From: Minwuiaceae bacterium
GTDB taxonomy: Bacteria; Pseudomonadota; Alphaproteobacteria; Minwuiales; Minwuiaceae
Assembly (NCBI GenBank): GCA_028278525.1
Contig: JANQEE010000015.1
Location: forward strand, 55,478-119,477
DNA: 64,000 nucleotides
Reading direction: 5' to 3'
Below the pieces are notes generated by a model, which was not told the origin of the DNA, ran no database searches, and saw nothing but the letters and a program-made list of their open reading frames with translations. Made by a program: the position numbers and the translations under genes. This document shows positions 9,544-18,145 of the stretch, in pieces (the first letter of the stretch is position 1; every line of letters starts with the position of its first letter).

Positions 9544-10584
9544 TCAGCCGCGCACCGCGGCCTCGATGGCGGCCTGGTCCATACCGGTCTTGCCGATCAC
9601 CACCAATTGGCCGACACGCTCCATGCCCTGCGGCCATAGCTGATCGAAGTGATGCCGGAACCGCTTGCCGACGCCCTGCACCGCCAGCCGCATCGGCTTG
9701 CCGCGCACCGGCACGAATCCCTTGATGCGCAGGATGCCGTGCCGCGCGACCACGCTTTGCAGCGTTTCGATCAGGCTGTCCGGCGTCTCGATCTCGCCGA
9801 TAGGCACGGAAAAGCTGTCGAAATCGTCGTGTTCATGATCGTCGTCCGGGCCGTCGTGGTGCGACGGTCTGGCGTCCAGATCGTCTTCCGCCGCGGCGTT
9901 GATGCCCAGCAGCACCGCCGGGTCGATGGTTCCGTGATCCGCGGTCACCACCTTCACCGCGCGCGGCACCTGCCCGGTGATCTCCGCTGTCAGCCGACTT
10001 ACGGAGTCCTCCGAAAGGAGATCGGTCTTGTTCAGGATGATCAGGTCGGCGGCGGAAAGCTGGTCTTCGTACACCTCCGCCAGGGGATTGTCGTGGTCCA
10101 GCGCTTCGTCCTCGGCCCGTTGCCGTTCGACCGCTTCCGGGTCGTCGGCGAAATGGCCGTCCTCCACCGCCGGGCCGTCGACCACGGTGATCACGCCGTC
10201 CACGGTGACCCGGCTGCGGACCGTCGGCCAGTCGAACGCCTTCAGCAGCGGTTTCGGCAGGGCCAAGCCCGACGTCTCGATCAGGATATGCTCCGGCGGG
10301 TCGGCGCGGTCGAGCAGCGTTTCCATCGTCGGCAGGAATTCGTCCGCCACGGTACAGCACAGGCACCCGTTCGCCAGTTCGACGATGTCGTCGTCCGAAC
10401 AGGATTCGATGCCGCACCCCCTAAGCAGATCGGCGTCGACGCCCAGGCTGCCGAACTCGTTGACGATAATCGCGATGCGCCGGCCGCCGGCATTCTCGAT
10501 CACGTGGCGGACCAGCGTCGTCTTGCCGGCGCCGAGAAAGCCGGTAATCACCGTCGCGGGAATCTTCGAAGCAAGCGTCGTCAT
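9544..10584 (-). CDS. cobW: CobW-family GTPase (metallochaperone)
   Basis: 346 residues of the G3E GTPase family. Walker A GFLGAGKTTL lies at about residues 15-24, the metal-binding GCLCC motif at about 73-77, and the guanine-specificity NKTD motif near 165. A His/Asp-rich stretch (DGPDDDHEHDD) around residue 245 could bind metal. CobW is thought to supply Co(II) for cobaltochelatase; its position just before cobN and behind a B12 riboswitch supports that. The start overlaps the DUF1636 stop (ATGA). Confidence 0.94.
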   Translation of the reverse strand: MTTLASKIPATVITGFLGAGKTTLVRHVIENAGGRRIAIIVNEFGSLGVDADLLRGCGIESCSDDDIVELANGCLCCTVADEFLPTMETLLDRADPPEHILIETSGLALPKPLLKAFDWPTVRSRVTVDGVITVVDGPAVEDGHFADDPEAVERQRAEDEALDHDNPLAEVYEDQLSAADLIILNKTDLLSEDSVSRLTAEITGQVPRAVKVVTADHGTIDPAVLLGINAAAEDDLDARPSHHDGPDDDHEHDDFDSFSVPIGEIETPDSLIETLQSVVARHGILRIKGFVPVRGKPMRLAVQGVGKRFRHHFDQLWPQGMERVGQLVVIGKTGMDQAAIEAAVRG

Positions 10585-11030
10585 TTTGTCACCGTCCGAT
10601 TGTGAAAAGCCTCGTCCTCAGCCGAGTCTCCGGGAACTGGAAACCGTGCGACGATGGCGTGATGAAGGGAGTCCGGCCGCTGCCGGCGCATCACCGTGCC
10701 GGTGCCGGACGCGGCGTAGGCATGGCCATAGGCGAACAGGTCTTCGGCAACCTCGGGCCCGACACGGCCCAACAGGTAGCCCCATTTACCGGGCTCCGCG
10801 ATGGCGACGGAACAGCCCTGCTCGCAATTGGAAAGGCACACCACCGGCTGTACGTCGAACGGCGCCCCGCCGTTCGCTCTGTCGGTTTGCTGCTTGACGG
10901 CATCGTACAGCATCGCGCCGGGGCGCTGCTCCCCGGCGTCGTCATACTCGGCGGCGGAACGTACGCCGTCCGCCGCGACCCCCGTACAGGTCGTGCAGAT
11001 ATAAAGGCAGGGTCGACGGTTATCGGACAT
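10581..11030 (-). CDS. DUF1636 family protein, Cys-rich thioredoxin-like ferredoxin
   Basis: 149 residues; first gene behind the cobalamin riboswitch. Cysteines cluster as CLYICTTC at residues 8-15 and as CLSNCEQGC in the second third, the arrangement of a small [2Fe-2S] thioredoxin-fold protein. DUF1636 proteins recur next to cobW/cobN, but I know of no assigned role. The ATG at 11028-11030 has a GGGAG ribosome site and MSDNRRPCLYICTTC matches the family; a 24-residue extension would lie in the leader. An electron-transfer or metal-handling role in cobalt insertion is inference. Confidence 0.85.
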   Translation of the reverse strand: MSDNRRPCLYICTTCTGVAADGVRSAAEYDDAGEQRPGAMLYDAVKQQTDRANGGAPFDVQPVVCLSNCEQGCSVAIAEPGKWGYLLGRVGPEVAEDLFAYGHAYAASGTGTVMRRQRPDSLHHAIVARFPVPGDSAEDEAFHNRTVTK

Positions 11031-11032
11031 GT

Positions 11033-11077
11033 AAGCTCCCTTCCAGTCACGCGACCAGGCCAGACCGACAGGAGCTT
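11033..11077 (-). promoter_or_regulatory. Possible Shine-Dalgarno-sequestering hairpin
   Basis: On the minus strand AAGCTCC (complement of 11071-11077) can pair with GGAGCTT (complement of 11033-11039), which holds the ribosome site of the DUF1636 gene; the loop is 31 nt. It sits between the cobalamin riboswitch and the start codon, where a translation-controlling expression platform would be expected. Pairing is read by eye only; alternative folds were not computed. Confidence 0.4.
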
Positions 11078-11162
11078 CATCCCAACGATTTGCGCGGCGC
11101 AATCTCGCGCGACAAGTCGCTGGCAGGCCGGAAGCACCCCGTCCGGTCTTGGTCTACACAGA

Positions 11163-11340
11163 TGACGGCAGGTCTCCTGACTTGCAGATCGTAGCGCCGC
11201 TCCGCCGCCTTCCCGGGGACAAAACCCAGTGGCGTGGGACATGACGGGCGGCTGTCTGCCTACAGTTGCGGGGGCAGTCCCGGCTTTGAGCACCGAATCG
11301 GCGCTCGCACCGTGTTCCCTTTTTATCTTCCAACCTGGAA
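11163..11340 (-). ncRNA. Cobalamin (B12) riboswitch
   Basis: Read on the minus strand, this leader contains GGGAACACGGTGCGA, GCCCCCGCAACTGTAGGC and the closing B12 box GTCAGGAGACCTGCCGTC, in the order and spacing of cobalamin riboswitches. It lies just downstream of a minus-strand promoter and about 130 nt before the first gene of the DUF1636-cobW-cobN-cobGHIJ operon. Binding of adenosylcobalamin would lower expression of that operon. The orientation excludes direct control of cobO-cobQ on the other strand. Confidence 0.93.
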
Positions 11341-11354
11341 GAACCGTCCGTTGT

Positions 11355-11383
11355 TGTTTATGCCTTGGGGTGGCCTAAGTCAA
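11355..11383 (-). promoter_or_regulatory. Sigma70-like promoter of the cobW-cobN operon
   Basis: On the minus strand, TTGACT (complement of 11378-11383) and TAAACA (complement of 11355-11360) are separated by 17 nt. A start about 7 nt downstream would give a transcript beginning right at the 5' end of the riboswitch aptamer. The near-consensus -35, ideal spacing and position support the call. Confidence 0.65.
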
Positions 11384-11422
11384 CGCGAAGGCGTGATACG
11401 GGCAAACTGGAAAGCAAATGAC

Positions 11423-12046
11423 ATGACCGACTCGACCGACAGAACCGACCAGCACAAGGCAAAGATGGCCAAGCGAAAGGCCGCGCAGGACGCGGAAGTC
11501 GCAACCAAGACCATCGAAAAAGGCCTGTTGCTGGTCCACACCGGCAAGGGAAAGGGAAAGTCCACGGCGGCCTTCGGCCTCGCACTTCGCATGCTGGGCC
11601 GTGGCAAGGGCGTCGGCGTCGTGCAGTTCATCAAGGGCGCCTGGTCGACCGGCGAGCAGGAAGCCCTGAAAGCCCTGGCCGCAACCGGCATCGCGCCTCT
11701 CCATTGGTACACCATGGGCGAAGGCTTCACCTGGGAAACCCAGGACCGGGACCGCGACGTCGCCGCGGCAACGGCGGCCTGGGCCAAAGCCAGGGAATTG
11801 CTGGCCGACCCGGAACTGCATCTCGTCGTGCTCGACGAACTGAACATCGCGCTCCGCTACGACTATCTGCCGCTCGCCAACGTGGTCGAGGAGCTCCGGA
11901 CGCGCCGGCCCGACCTGCACGTGGTCGTCACCGGCCGCAACGCCAAGCCGGAACTGATCGAAGCCGCCGACCTGGTCACCGACATGACGCTGGTGAAACA
12001 TCACTTCAACGACGGCGTGAAAGCCCAGGAAGGCGTCGAATTTTGA
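11423..12046 (+). CDS. cobO: Cob(I)yrinic acid a,c-diamide adenosyltransferase
   Basis: 207 residues, CobA/CobO/BtuR family, transferring the adenosyl group from ATP to Co(I) corrinoids. The ATP loop [18 protein letters not shown] lies at about residues 39-56, followed by [11 protein letters not shown], the [12 protein letters not shown] segment and [15 protein letters not shown]. The start [10 protein letters not shown] at 11423 gives the family's charged N-terminal helix; upstream frame reaches into the riboswitch leader and is unlikely. It precedes cobQ with overlapping stop and start. Confidence 0.94.
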   Translation: MTDSTDRTDQHKAKMAKRKAAQDAEVATKTIEKGLLLVHTGKGKGKSTAAFGLALRMLGRGKGVGVVQFIKGAWSTGEQEALKALAATGIAPLHWYTMGEGFTWETQDRDRDVAAATAAWAKARELLADPELHLVVLDELNIALRYDYLPLANVVEELRTRRPDLHVVVTGRNAKPELIEAADLVTDMTLVKHHFNDGVKAQEGVEF

Positions 12047-13515
12047 CGGACGGCAGACCCGCCCGGGCGTTCATGCTGCAGGGCACCGGTTCCAGCGTCG
12101 GCAAGTCTATATTGGTCGCCGGGCTTTGCCGCGCCTATGCCCGGCGCGGTCTGGCGGTGCGGCCGTTCAAGCCGCAGAACATGTCCAACAATGCCGCCGT
12201 CACCGCCGACGGCGGCGAAATCGGCCGCGCCCAGGAGTTGCAGGCGCGCGCGGCGGGCGTCGCCCCCTCGGTCCACATGAACCCGGTGCTGCTGAAGCCG
12301 CAAACGGAAACCGGCGCACAGGTCGTCGTCCACGGCCGGGTTCGGGGAACCGCCAAGGCCCGCGCCTTCCAGGACATGAAGCCGCGGCTGATCGATCCGG
12401 TACTCGAAAGCTTTTCGATCCTGAAGCAACAGGCCGACCTGGTCCTGGTCGAAGGCGCCGGCAGCGCGTCCGAAATCAACCTCCGGCAAAACGATATCGC
12501 CAATATGGGTTTCGCCCGCGCCGCCGACGTACCGGTCGCCATCGTCGGCGACATCGACCGTGGCGGCGTCATCGCCGCGCTGGTCGGCACCCACACCGTG
12601 CTCGACCCGTCGGACCGGGCGATGGTCGTCGGCTTCGTCGTCAACCGCATGCGCGGCGACCCTACTCTGTTCCATGACGGCATGCGCACCATCGCCAAGC
12701 GGACCGGCTGGGCCGATCTCGGCCTCGTGCCGTTCTTCGACCGGGCGCGCAGCCTGCCGGCGGAAGACGCCATGGACCTCGCCGCGCACGCCGAAACGGC
12801 GGCAGACCAACCAATACGGATCGCGGTGCCCGTGTTGCCGCGCATCGCCAACTTCGACGATCTGGACCCGCTGATGGCGGAACCCGGCGTCACCGTCACG
12901 CTGGTCGAGCGCGGCCAGCCGATCCCCGTCTGCGATTTGATCGTCATCCCCGGGTCGAAAGCCACCATCGCCGACCTCGCCGCCCTGCGCCGGGAAGGGT
13001 GGGACATCGACATCCGCGCCCATATCCGCCGTGGCAGCCGCGTGCTCGGCCTGTGCGGCGGCTACCAGATGCTCGGCTGTCGCATCGCCGATCCCGACGG
13101 CATAGAAGGCCCGGCCGACACCGTGGACGGGCTCGGCCTGCTTGACGTCGAAACCGTTCTGTCGCCCGAAAAACGCCTCGAAAGGGTCGAGGGGACAACC
13201 CTCGCCGACTCGGTGCCGTTCACGGGATACGAAATGCACATCGGAACGACCGACGGGCCGGACACGGCCCGCCCCGTGGTCCGCCTGAACGACGGCCGCC
13301 ATGACGGCGCGACATCGCCGGACGGCCTTGTGACGGGGACCTATGTGCATGGTTTCTTCGCTGAGACCGCACAACGGGCCGCCTGGCTGAAACGCCTCGG
13401 CGGAACCAGCGCCGGTCTCGATCATCGCGCGGCGGTGGAAAGCGCGCTCGACGCCCTGGCCGAGCATCTTGAAACGCATATGGATCTGGACCGCCTGCTC
13501 GCCCTGGCCCGTTAG
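12043..13515 (+). CDS. cobQ: Cobyric acid synthase (glutamine-hydrolysing)
   Basis: 490 residues; amidates side chains b, d, e and g of adenosylcobyrinic acid diamide. The N-terminal dethiobiotin-synthetase-like domain shows [21 protein letters not shown] and the [11 protein letters not shown] motif; the C-terminal amidotransferase domain shows LCGGYQMLG with the catalytic cysteine and GTYVHGFF with the histidine. I place the start at TTG 12043, overlapping the cobO TGA as TTGA with a GGAAGG site 10 nt upstream; ATG at 12073 is the alternative but would trim the family N-terminus. Confidence 0.94.
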   Translation: MTDGRPARAFMLQGTGSSVGKSILVAGLCRAYARRGLAVRPFKPQNMSNNAAVTADGGEIGRAQELQARAAGVAPSVHMNPVLLKPQTETGAQVVVHGRVRGTAKARAFQDMKPRLIDPVLESFSILKQQADLVLVEGAGSASEINLRQNDIANMGFARAADVPVAIVGDIDRGGVIAALVGTHTVLDPSDRAMVVGFVVNRMRGDPTLFHDGMRTIAKRTGWADLGLVPFFDRARSLPAEDAMDLAAHAETAADQPIRIAVPVLPRIANFDDLDPLMAEPGVTVTLVERGQPIPVCDLIVIPGSKATIADLAALRREGWDIDIRAHIRRGSRVLGLCGGYQMLGCRIADPDGIEGPADTVDGLGLLDVETVLSPEKRLERVEGTTLADSVPFTGYEMHIGTTDGPDTARPVVRLNDGRHDGATSPDGLVTGTYVHGFFAETAQRAAWLKRLGGTSAGLDHRAAVESALDALAEHLETHMDLDRLLALAR

Positions 13516-13520
13516 TTCGT

Positions 13521-14495
13521 CTATGCCAGCACCAGCACGCCGATCGATCCGGCCACCAGAAAGCAGCCGGTCACATACAGCGACAATGCCGCCCGGATAT
13601 CGGCGGCACCGACCTCTCGCCGCCCGTTACCCATCCAGACATCCTCAACCCGGACGCCGTCATAGGTCCGTGGACCACCCAGGGCGAGGCCCAAACCGCC
13701 TGCCATCGCCGCTTCCGGCCAGCCGGCATTCGGCGACCGATGGTGCGCCGCGTCGCGCATCACCGACGACGCCGCGTTTCGCGCTGAACGGCCGCGCAAC
13801 AACGCGGCCAGCACGATCAACCCGGCCGTCAAACGGGATGCCGGCAGATTGACCAGATCGTCCAGCCGCGCGGCGGCCCACCCGAACGCCTCGTAGCGCG
13901 GCGAACGATGGCCGATCATGCTGTCGGCCGTATTGATCGCCTTGTAGATCGCGATACCCGGCAAACCGCCGACAACCGCCCAAAAGACCGGCGCGACGAC
14001 CCCATCGGAGAAGTTCTCGGCCAGACTCTCGATGGCGGCCCGCCCAACCCCGGCTTCGTCCAATGTCTTCGGATCGCGGCCGACGACCATCGCAACCGCC
14101 TCTCGCCCACCTTGCAAGCCACCCCGTTCCAGGCCATCGGCGACCGCGACGACATGCTCGTACAGGCTTTTCTGGGCGACAAGACTTGCCGTTATCAGGC
14201 CCAGCAGGGCAACCGCCATCCACAGCGGCAGCAGGGATACGACGACGATTTGAACAACCATCGCCATCCCGCCAACAACCCCGATCAGCATGCCGACGGC
14301 AACGGCACCATTGAAACGGAGACGGGAACGAGTCATTGACTGGTCGTTCAGGCTGCGATCCAGTCCGGAGATCAAAGCTCCCATCCAGGTCACCGGATGA
14401 CCAATGCGTTTGAAAAGCGTTGCCGGCCAGCCGACCGCGGCATCGATGGCAAGCGCGATGAGCAGCACCAGAAAGACGGGTTCGTAGACCAACAT
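13521..14495 (-). CDS. cobD: Adenosylcobinamide-phosphate synthase (CbiB/CobD)
   Basis: 324-residue integral membrane enzyme that attaches the aminopropanol arm to adenosylcobyric acid. Several hydrophobic segments are visible (residues ~5-25, ~60-105 and the C-terminal end). Family motifs are HPVTWMGALI near residue 30, ESLAENFSDGVVAPVFW around 155-171, and NTADSMIGHRS. I prefer the ATG at 14493-14495 because an AAGG site precedes it; a GTG six codons upstream is possible. Its start shares the tetranucleotide CATG with the divergent cobC start. The 3' end lies 5 nt from the convergent cobQ stop. Confidence 0.92.
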   Translation of the reverse strand: MLVYEPVFLVLLIALAIDAAVGWPATLFKRIGHPVTWMGALISGLDRSLNDQSMTRSRLRFNGAVAVGMLIGVVGGMAMVVQIVVVSLLPLWMAVALLGLITASLVAQKSLYEHVVAVADGLERGGLQGGREAVAMVVGRDPKTLDEAGVGRAAIESLAENFSDGVVAPVFWAVVGGLPGIAIYKAINTADSMIGHRSPRYEAFGWAAARLDDLVNLPASRLTAGLIVLAALLRGRSARNAASSVMRDAAHHRSPNAGWPEAAMAGGLGLALGGPRTYDGVRVEDVWMGNGRREVGAADIRAALSLYVTGCFLVAGSIGVLVLA

Positions 14496-15531
14496 GGCAA
14501 CCGGCCTTAACACAGACGGGATAAGCGCAACAGAACAGATCGCCGGACCGGCGCATGGCGGTACCTTGGCCGCGATCAGCCGGGCCTACCCGCAAGCGCC
14601 AGGCCCCTGGATCGACCTGTCGACGGGCATCAATCCCCATGCCTGGCCCTTTCCCGCACCGCTGCCACAGTTCCCGGACGAGGCTCTGACGCGGCTACCG
14701 GAACCGGACGCTATCGCGGCGCTGGAGCGCCAGGCCGGACAAGCCTACGGCGCCCGCGACCCGGCAAGTGTTGTCGCCGCCCCCGGCACGCAGATCCTGA
14801 TCAGCCTTCTGCCCCGCATCTATTCTGCGCGCTCTGTCGCGATCCTCGGGCCGACATACAGCGAACATGCGATCGCCTGGCAAAGCGGCGGAGCGTCGGT
14901 GACGACCATCGACCGGCTGGAAGACAGCGCCGGCGCCGATGTCGTCGTTGTCGTCAACCCGAACAACCCGGACGGCCGCATCCTCAGCCCGGACCGACTT
15001 CTCGCACAGGCCGGGGCCGACCGCTTGATGGTCATCGACGAAGCGTTCGCCGACCTCGAAGACCCGCCACTCTCCAGCATTCCCGATCTACCGCAATCGG
15101 GAATGCTGGTGCTGCGATCCTTCGGCAAAACCTATGGGTTGGCCGGCATTCGCCTGGGCTTTGCCGTAACCGGTGTGACTTTGGCGGGCGCGATCCGCGA
15201 CGCGCTCGGACCATGGGCCGTGGCCGGTCCGGCGCTTGCCGTCGGATCGGCGGCCCTGGCGGATGCGGTGTGGCGCGAAGCAATCGTCCGGCGGCTCGAC
15301 GAATCGGTGCCGCGCCTCGACGCCGCCATCCGCGCCTCCGGCCTCGAGATTGTCGGCGGCACGCGGTTGTTTCGCCTCGCAACCGGCGTGGACGCGGCGG
15401 CCGTGTTCGACCGCCTCGCGCAAGCGGGCATCGTCGTGCGCCGCTTCAAGGACCGGCCAACGCTGTTACGCTTCGGGCTACCCGGCAATGACGATGCGTG
15501 GCGGCGTTTGGAGGAAGCCGTCCGCCGCTGA
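14494..15531 (+). CDS. cobC: Threonine-phosphate decarboxylase-like aminotransferase
   Basis: 345 residues, PLP fold type I. CobC/CobD-type enzymes make (R)-1-amino-2-propanol phosphate for the nucleotide loop. Seen are HGGTLAAISRAYP and PWIDLSTGINPHAW at the N-terminus (typical of CobC), NPNNPDGRIL, DEAFADLE, and the PLP-lysine motif SFGKTYGLAGIRLGF near residue 212. The ATG at 14494 overlaps the divergent cobD start; no clear ribosome site is visible. The opposite-strand cobD catalyses the next step. Confidence 0.9.
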   Translation: MATGLNTDGISATEQIAGPAHGGTLAAISRAYPQAPGPWIDLSTGINPHAWPFPAPLPQFPDEALTRLPEPDAIAALERQAGQAYGARDPASVVAAPGTQILISLLPRIYSARSVAILGPTYSEHAIAWQSGGASVTTIDRLEDSAGADVVVVVNPNNPDGRILSPDRLLAQAGADRLMVIDEAFADLEDPPLSSIPDLPQSGMLVLRSFGKTYGLAGIRLGFAVTGVTLAGAIRDALGPWAVAGPALAVGSAALADAVWREAIVRRLDESVPRLDAAIRASGLEIVGGTRLFRLATGVDAAAVFDRLAQAGIVVRRFKDRPTLLRFGLPGNDDAWRRLEEAVRR

Positions 15532-15636
15532 CCGGGTCGCAGCCCAGCCCTTGGAAACACATGGCTTTGTTACAACACGAAGCCCTCGCGGACCTCTATG
15601 CAGCCTTGATCGGGCGCCATCCGCATGGAGGGTCTC

Positions 15637-16743
15637 ATGGCCAGAGCAAAACGGGAGCAAGCGAAAGAAACGAAAACCGGCAAAGTCGAACGGCACACCT
15701 GCACGCTACCCCGGGTGCCGGACCGAATATTACCGCCGACCCTGAACCCGAACCGCGCCCGCCTCATACGCATGAACGAGAAGAAGTGGGCCAACGGCAC
15801 CAGGCTTCGCTACTTCTTCTTCGACCGTAGGACGGACGGCCCGAGAGGTGGCTGGGTCGGACCGGAAGCCCAGCAAAACGCTGTTCGCGAAGCCTTCGAC
15901 GCATGGAAGGAACTGGGCATCGGCCTCGAATTCGAAGAGGTGCCCGACCGCGAAGATGCGGAGATCCGCATCGGGTTCCTTCAGGGCGACGGCGCGTGGT
16001 CCTATGTCGGTCGCGACGTGGTCGACGTTGCCCGCGATCCGAACGAGCGCACCATGAATTTCGGCTGGGACCTGACCACCGCATACGGCCGCGACACGGC
16101 GCTGCACGAGATCGGCCACACCCTCGGCTTTCCCCACGAACACCAGAACCCCTACGCGGGGATCGAGTGGAACGAACCGGCGGTCTACGACTATTTCGGC
16201 GGACCGCCGAACAACTGGGACGACGAGACCATCCGCTGGAACATCCTGCGCAAGATCCCGCCGGGGGAGGCGAGCGGCTCCGAATGGGATCCGGATTCCA
16301 TCATGCATTACACCTTCCCTGCCGGCGTGATCGAACAGCCCGCCGAATACAGGAACGGCCTGACGCCCGAACCCGGCTTGTCGGAAAAAGACGTCGAATG
16401 GGCCAGGCAGTTCTATCCCGCGTTGGAACAACAGGAAGAAGCCGAACTCCGCGCTTACGAATCGCAACGGCTGGCCATTCAGCCGGGCGAACAGGTGAAC
16501 TTCAGGATCCGGCCGCAATTCACCAGACGCTACCGCATCCAGACCTTCGGCGCGGCCGACACGATGCTCGCCCTGTTCGAAAACGTGAACGGCGCGCCGC
16601 GCTTCGTCGCCGGCGACGACGACAGCGGCGCGGACCGCAACGCGCGGCTGCGGGAGCGCCTATACCGGGGCGGCGACTACGTCCTGCGGATCCGGCTCTA
16701 CTACAGCCACCTCGCGGGCGAGACCGCCGTGTTCATGTGGTGA
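15637..16743 (+). CDS. Astacin-like zinc metalloprotease (M12A metzincin)
   Basis: 368 residues. The metzincin zinc site HEIGHTLGFPHEHQNP starts at His157 (His157, Glu158, His161, His167) and the Met-turn SIMHYTF follows about 55 residues later, as in astacins. The C-terminal ~90 residues look like a beta-rich pre-peptidase-type domain ending in RLYRGGDYVLRIRLYY. I chose ATG 15637 over 15625 because GGAGGG lies 5 nt before it. The N-terminus is basic and lacks a clear signal peptide, which is odd for a secreted protease. It follows the cobalamin block but has no evident link to it; substrate unknown. Confidence 0.85.
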   Translation: MARAKREQAKETKTGKVERHTCTLPRVPDRILPPTLNPNRARLIRMNEKKWANGTRLRYFFFDRRTDGPRGGWVGPEAQQNAVREAFDAWKELGIGLEFEEVPDREDAEIRIGFLQGDGAWSYVGRDVVDVARDPNERTMNFGWDLTTAYGRDTALHEIGHTLGFPHEHQNPYAGIEWNEPAVYDYFGGPPNNWDDETIRWNILRKIPPGEASGSEWDPDSIMHYTFPAGVIEQPAEYRNGLTPEPGLSEKDVEWARQFYPALEQQEEAELRAYESQRLAIQPGEQVNFRIRPQFTRRYRIQTFGAADTMLALFENVNGAPRFVAGDDDSGADRNARLRERLYRGGDYVLRIRLYYSHLAGETAVFMW

Positions 16744-16753
16744 GGCGGAGGGG

Positions 16754-18145
16754 TCACGAAGGCCTGGGCCCTTCCCCCATATCCCAGAACAGGCCGCCCA
16801 TAATCAGAAGCCCCTCGCGCAGGATCGGCGCCATGCCGTGTTCGTTCGGCGCGTGCTGCGAACAGCCGGCGTAGGAGTGCGGCACCCAGATCGTCGGCAT
16901 GCCGAGGATGTCGGCGAACACATCGTTCGGCAGCGACCCGCCGATATTCGGCAGCAAGGCCGGCTTGGCGCCCATGGTGCGCTCGACCGACGCGGCTGCC
17001 CACTGCACCCAGGGATGGTCCGGGTCCATGCGGGTCGCGCCCCACATGCTGCGCCCTTCGGCCTCGGCGACCTTGATATCTTCGAAACCGTGCGCATCCA
17101 GATGCCGCCGGATCGCCGGGACGAAGGTCTGTGGGTCTCGGTCGACGGTATAGCGGATCTGACAATGCGCACTCGCCCGCGGCGGCACGGCGTTGACCGG
17201 GTTGTCCGGGTTGCCGGTGCGGAAAGCCAGGATCTCGAACGTGTTCCAGGCGAACACCCGCTCGACCGGCGTCAGCCCCGGCTCGCCCCAATCCACGTCG
17301 ATCGACGGCCCGTCCTCGCCCGGATCGATCTCACAGTCGGCCAACGCCGCGCGCACCGAATTCGGGATCGATTCCGGCATCAGGTCGCGCACCAGCACCT
17401 TGCCGTTCCGGTCGACGATGGTCGACAAGGCATGCGCCAGGATCATGCCGGGGTTGGCCAGCAGGCCGCCCCAGTTGCCCGAATGATGCCCGCCGGCGCG
17501 CAGCCTTAAGTCGAAGTCGATGTTCATCGCGCCACGCGCGCCCAGATAAATCGTCGGCCGCGCCGGCGTCAGCCGCGGCCCGTCGGACGCGATCAGCAGG
17601 TCTGCCGCGATCAGGTCCTTATATTGCGCGCAGAATTCCTTGATGCCGGGCGAGCCGATCTCCTCGCTGGTTTCGATCATGAAGATCGAATTGAAGCCGA
17701 GGCTGCCGCGCGCCTCGATTACCGCAGCCAACGCCGCCATGTTGATCGAATGCTGGCCCTTGTTGTCGGCGACGCCGCGGCCGTAGATCTTTTCGCCGTC
17801 GATCTTCAGCGTCCAGGGATCCAACCCTTCATGCCATTCCGGCTCCAGCCCGCGCACCACGTCGCCGTGGCCGTAGGTCAACACCGTCGGCAGCGCCGCG
17901 TCCTCGATCCGCCGCCCGACCAGGAACGGCCCGCCGTCCGGTACCGGATTCTCGATGATCTGCACGTCGTAGCCCATGCGCTCCAGCGTCGGGCCGATCT
18001 CCTCCTGCAGATAGAAGTAAAGGTGCTGCCGGCTCGACGGAACCTGGCTCTCGGTCCTGTACGCCACCCGCCGGGCAAGGTCGTTCAGGTAAGTGCCGTC
18101 GTCGTAATGCGCCGCAAGGCTCTCGATCACCGCTTCCCGGCTCAT
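16754..18145 (-). CDS. M20 family metallopeptidase / amidohydrolase
   Basis: 463 residues of the M20 dinuclear zinc family (dipeptidases, N-acyl and N-carbamoyl amino acid hydrolases). Metal and catalytic residues are visible: YGHGDVV (His93, Asp95), GVADNKGQ (Asp127) and ETSEEIGSPG (Glu161/Glu162). A central dimerisation domain with LRAGGHHSGNWGG follows. It is the last gene of the HyuA/HyuB operon, overlapping the upstream gene as ATGA, so it may hydrolyse the ring-opened product of those enzymes. A plain dipeptidase role is equally compatible with the sequence. Confidence 0.85.
   Translation of the reverse strand: MSREAVIESLAAHYDDGTYLNDLARRVAYRTESQVPSSRQHLYFYLQEEIGPTLERMGYDVQIIENPVPDGGPFLVGRRIEDAALPTVLTYGHGDVVRGLEPEWHEGLDPWTLKIDGEKIYGRGVADNKGQHSINMAALAAVIEARGSLGFNSIFMIETSEEIGSPGIKEFCAQYKDLIAADLLIASDGPRLTPARPTIYLGARGAMNIDFDLRLRAGGHHSGNWGGLLANPGMILAHALSTIVDRNGKVLVRDLMPESIPNSVRAALADCEIDPGEDGPSIDVDWGEPGLTPVERVFAWNTFEILAFRTGNPDNPVNAVPPRASAHCQIRYTVDRDPQTFVPAIRRHLDAHGFEDIKVAEAEGRSMWGATRMDPDHPWVQWAAASVERTMGAKPALLPNIGGSLPNDVFADILGMPTIWVPHSYAGCSQHAPNEHGMAPILREGLLIMGGLFWDMGEGPRPS

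Noticed and set aside
11341..11422. Second riboswitch controlling cobO-cobQ
   Set aside because: The only B12 aptamer is on the minus strand; the plus-strand leader of cobO has no separate aptamer motif.
12001..13479. Long open frame antisense to cobQ
   Set aside because: High-GC antisense shadow; cobQ on the plus strand has full family motifs and start-stop coupling, whereas the opposite frame shows no recognisable domain.
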